64,000 bases of DNA from Planctomycetota bacterium. GTDB taxonomy: Bacteria; Planctomycetota; Planctomycetia; Pirellulales; Lacipirellulaceae. Shown here one piece after another: positions 61,808 through 64,000 of the stretch (positions are counted from its first letter, which is position 1; every line of letters starts with the position of its first letter). Below the pieces are notes generated by a model, which had not been told where the DNA came from, made no database searches, and saw only the letters and a list, made by a program, of their open reading frames with translations. The DNA lies in assembly GCA_029781135.1 (NCBI GenBank), contig JAKOXH010000017.1, forward strand, positions 165,884 through 229,883, in the 5' to 3' direction. The position numbers were made by a program, and so were the translations under genes.

Positions 61808-62584
61808 TTATGACTGTTTGCTGCCCTTGATTTCGACGCCGAGCCCGCCGTCGATCCGGATTGACTGCCCGGTAATGAACGGCGCCAAATCGCTGCTGGC
61901 GAAGACAATCAACTCGGCAATTTCCTCGGGTTTGGCGATCCGCCGAAGCAGATGCATTTCTTCGCATTCGCGCAGCACCGCTGCTGGATCGGGCGACTCC
62001 CGTATCGCGTTGTGGATCATCGGCGTGTCGACGGTGCCCGGACAAATTGCCAGGCAACGAATCGACGGTGCGTAATCGACGGCGATACTGCGGGTAAGCC
62101 CCAGCAGTGCCGATTTGCTGGTCGCATAGGCGGCGACCTTCCGCTGGCACATTACGGCCTGGATGGAGGCGACGTTGATAATCACGCCCCCACCACGCTC
62201 CTGCATGGAGGGCAGGGCATACTTCGAGCAAAGGAATGCACTCTTGAGGTTGACGGCGAGCACGTGGTCCCATAGCTCTTCCGAAGTTTCTGTTACATCG
62301 CCGTACATCTGGATTCCGGCGTTGTTGATCAGGATGTCGACGCCACCGAAAGTGCTCAAAATGCGGTCAAATGCAACCGCCACTTCGGCTTGCTTGGAAA
62401 CGTCGCAGCGAATCGCGAAACCTTGGCCGCCCGATTCGGCGAACAGTCGCTCGGCCGTGGCGACATCGAGATCGAGCACAGCGACTCGCGCACCTTCGCG
62501 CAGGAATGCGCGCACCGTGCTCGCTCCAATTCCCTTGGCGCCACCCGTTACCACGACCACCCGTTGAGCGAGCTGTAAATTCAT
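61808..62584 (-). CDS. SDR-family oxidoreductase
   Basis: Classical short-chain dehydrogenase, 258 residues. NAD(P) motif TGGAKGIG at residues 12-19, Asp after the second strand (VAVLDLDVATAER) indicating NAD preference, NNAGIQ, catalytic Ser in INVASIQ, and Y-A-T-S-K. The C-terminus ITGQSIRIDGGLGVEIKG is normal. First gene of a two-gene transcript with mannonate dehydratase, so a sugar-acid dehydrogenase or reductase such as fructuronate reductase-like or gluconate 5-dehydrogenase-like activity is likely (inference). Confidence 0.92.
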   Translation of the reverse strand: MNLQLAQRVVVVTGGAKGIGASTVRAFLREGARVAVLDLDVATAERLFAESGGQGFAIRCDVSKQAEVAVAFDRILSTFGGVDILINNAGIQMYGDVTETSEELWDHVLAVNLKSAFLCSKYALPSMQERGGGVIINVASIQAVMCQRKVAAYATSKSALLGLTRSIAVDYAPSIRCLAICPGTVDTPMIHNAIRESPDPAAVLRECEEMHLLRRIAKPEEIAELIVFASSDLAPFITGQSIRIDGGLGVEIKGSKQS

Positions 62585-63057
62585 AGTAGCGGAATTCCCA
62601 GTGTAGCGGATGCGTCCAACAAACCGTGCCGCTAAGCGTTGTGGTTCACGGCCAGCCCAGACACGAATCCTCGCGTCGTACCACGTGCGTACCGCTCCAA
62701 TCGCGCCTATCTTATACCATGTTCTCCTTGAAGCTAGATGGAGAATACTATCAGAATATGTCTGCTGTAGGAGTGGTTTTGGTCATTTGTTGGTACATTA
62801 AGAACATGCGTTTACGGGATTGATGCCGGACACATTACTTGCCTACCGTTTTTTGAGTTCAGATTGATAAAGTGTGCCACGGTTGGCTCGTCCAGCAGTG
62901 GCACACTGGCTCTAGCGCCGCACTGCTGGGCAAGCCAGCAGTGGCGCCCGCATTTGACAATCTGGACGTCAATGCTAAGACAGTTTGTCTAATTGTCTCA
63001 CTTACCTCTTGCTCTAAGTCGTAACGACCGTTCATCTAAGGTCGAGTAGGTGCATAC
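62585..63057. other. Divergent intergenic region with MITE-like repeat
   Basis: 473 bp between the SDR gene and the SMP-30 gene. Apart from the repeat at 62857-62964 I see no gene. Confidence 0.5.
62857..62964. repeat. 108-bp MITE-like inverted repeat, copy B
   Basis: Termini GTTCAGATTG and CAATCTG(GA) are inverted copies. Interior arms GGCTCGTCCAGCAGTG and CACTGCTGGGCAAGCC pair with few mismatches. Flanks GATAAAGTGTGCCAC and CCCGCATTTG match copy A at 49999-50107. Confidence 0.8.
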
Positions 63058-63810
63058 ATGCAACGTTGCGAAGAAACGTCCGAAGTTCCGCTGGAGAGAA
63101 TTCAAGTCTTTGCCGATGGCCTGGACCATCCCGAGTGCGTTTGCTGGCACCCCAACGGAAACCTCTATGCGGGCGGTGAAGCCGGACAAATCTACCGGAT
63201 CAGCAGCGACGGCCGCCAGGTGGATGAGATCGGACGAACGAATGGATTTCTGCTCGGGGTGGCAGTCAGTCCTGATGGATCTTGGCTGGCGGCCTGCGAC
63301 CTGCGGAAGAAATGTGTTTGGAGATTTGAGCTAGCGAGTGGCGAGCTGAAGGTGATCAGCCGTGGCGTCGACGCATTTCCGTTCCAGATTCCGAACCATT
63401 TGGTATTCGATTCCGAGGGAGACTTATATGTTTCGGACAGCGGGTCGCCGGCGGACAAATCGGGCCGAATCTTCCGGATTTCCAAAGAGGGTTCTACGAT
63501 GGTCTGGCATGATGGTCCGTTTCATTTCGCCAATGGGCTGGCACTCTCGCCATCGGGTGATGCTCTGTTCGTGGTGTGCACATTTGCCAGTAGCGTTGAA
63601 CGGATCGCGATCACGCCCGATCGCGTCGCCGGCGAACGAACGACCTACGTGTCATTCGACCGCGTGCTGCCCGATGGGCTGGCATTTAATCGCGCTGGCG
63701 ATCTATTTGTGTCCTGCTACACGCCATCGCGGATCTATCGCGTGCGGGATGGAGTTCCACCGCAGGTCCATGTCTATGCTGAAGATTGGACCGATCATCA
63801 ATTACAGTAG
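63058..63810 (+). pseudogene. SMP-30/gluconolactonase-family protein, 3' end apparently lost to an insertion sequence
   Basis: Six-bladed propeller lactonase family, likely hydrolysing a sugar lactone. Seen: PLERIQVFADGLDHPECVCWHPNGNLYAGGEAGQIYRI at the start, GVAVSPDGSWLAACD, NHLVFDSEGDLYVSDSG (family Asn and Asp metal region), FHFANGLALSPSGDALFVV, PDGLAFNRAGDLFVSCY. The reading frame stops at 250 residues in VHVYAEDWTDHQLQ; relatives are about 290-300 and continue with a strand like APTNVAF and a final blade. The TAG stop lies within CAGTAGTTCCAAGTTTGCC, which begins the element carrying the transposase that ends 13 bp later on the other strand. The final blade is therefore missing and the product is probably inactive (inference). 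Confidence 0.72.
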
Positions 63811-64000
63811 TTCCAAGTTTGCCTTACGGTGACCACTCGACGTAAGGCATTGATCCATCGTGGTATAGGCTTTGAATCTCGTGAACGATCCAGTCCAACA
63901 TGCGTTTGAAGCGGAGTCGTTCCAAGCGGAGGGTTACGGCATCGCCGCAACCGTCCGCCAGCCGAGTGAGGTGCATCCAAACCCAGATGTTGCGCAGCAC
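63805..64000 (-). mobile_element. Insertion sequence, one end, cut by the window
   Basis: Putative element boundary CAGTAGTTCCAAGTTTGCC at 63805-63823, placed directly after the broken SMP-30 frame and 19 bp before the transposase stop codon. The other end and any target duplication are outside the window, so the exact boundary is unproven. Confidence 0.6.
63824..64000 (-). CDS. Transposase, C-terminal fragment (window edge)
   Basis: Minus-strand open frame of 58 codons from the edge to TAA at 63826-63824, N-terminus outside. Residues LRLERLRFKRMLDWIVHEIQ and the ending VEWSP look like the C-terminal end of a DDE-type transposase. The IS family cannot be fixed from this piece. Confidence 0.6.
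   Translation of the reverse strand: MLRNIWVWMHLTRLADGCGDAVTLRLERLRFKRMLDWIVHEIQSLYHDGSMPYVEWSP

Overview
The window is a high-GC bacterial chromosome segment that reads as Planctomycetota, most likely order Pirellulales (inference). The grounds are a secreted sulfatase, a ThuA-domain protein, a DUF1559 pseudopilin paired with a small lipoprotein, five PEP-CTERM proteins (several with dockerin-like EF-hand repeats), a TPR-sulfotransferase, many secreted glycoside-hydrolase-like proteins, and intergenic spaces crowded with dispersed palindromic repeats. About 40 protein genes are supported. No rRNA, intact tRNA or CRISPR array was seen.

Layout. (1) 1-2.7 kb: a sulfatase cut by the window edge and a ThuA protein. 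(2) 3.1-9.5 kb: a complete MacAB-type export system (outer-membrane factor, MarR regulator, adaptor, ABC ATPase-permease) with a palindromic operator over the MarR promoter. (3) 9.7-11.7 kb: a secreted CocE/NonD hydrolase. (4) 12-18.1 kb: a divergent betaine-type N-demethylation locus: Rieske oxygenase plus FAD amine oxidoreductase on one strand, a second FAD oxidoreductase plus EtfB-EtfA on the other. An iron-sulfur/cytochrome-b ETF:quinone oxidoreductase candidate lies at 30.4-32.5 kb. (5) 18.1-30.4 kb: an accessory region of PEP-CTERM/dockerin surface proteins, a TPR-sulfotransferase, a XylR-type regulator and the DUF1559/lipoprotein pair. (6) 32.7-37.3 kb: a second CocE/NonD hydrolase and a large glycoside-hydrolase-like protein of unknown specificity. 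(7) 37.4-43 kb: a DeoR-controlled operon of an aberrant class II aldolase, a PfkB sugar kinase, an E1-alpha subunit fused to its own lipoyl domain, and E1-beta. (8) 43.2-57.4 kb: GH38-like mannosidase, sugar-porter MFS, GHL6-like, propeller-DUF4091 and DUF4838 proteins and a Tat-exported Gfo/Idh oxidoreductase, together a glycan-use region. (9) 57.7-64 kb: a DUF4239 membrane protein, a PaaK-like ligase, mannonate dehydratase, an SDR, and an SMP-30 lactonase that appears cut off by an insertion sequence running out of the window.

How it may work together (inference). Secreted sulfatase and glycoside-hydrolase-like proteins release sugars or uronates. The MFS porter imports them, and SMP-30, SDR, mannonate dehydratase, PfkB and aldolase feed central metabolism, with the E1 pair oxidising a 2-oxo acid. 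The DeoR gene and the mannosidase are transcribed divergently from two promoters that carry the same inverted operator, which joins the catabolic operon and the glycan genes into one regulon. Separately, methyl groups are stripped from a betaine, with electrons passing to ETF and then the quinone pool.

The most unusual items are the lipoyl-E1-alpha fusion, the aldolase with a substituted active-site motif, the twin-promoter operator, the IS-truncated lactonase, two intergenic repeat families with MITE-like or twin-hairpin form, and a palindromic repeat that is translated inside a prepilin leader.
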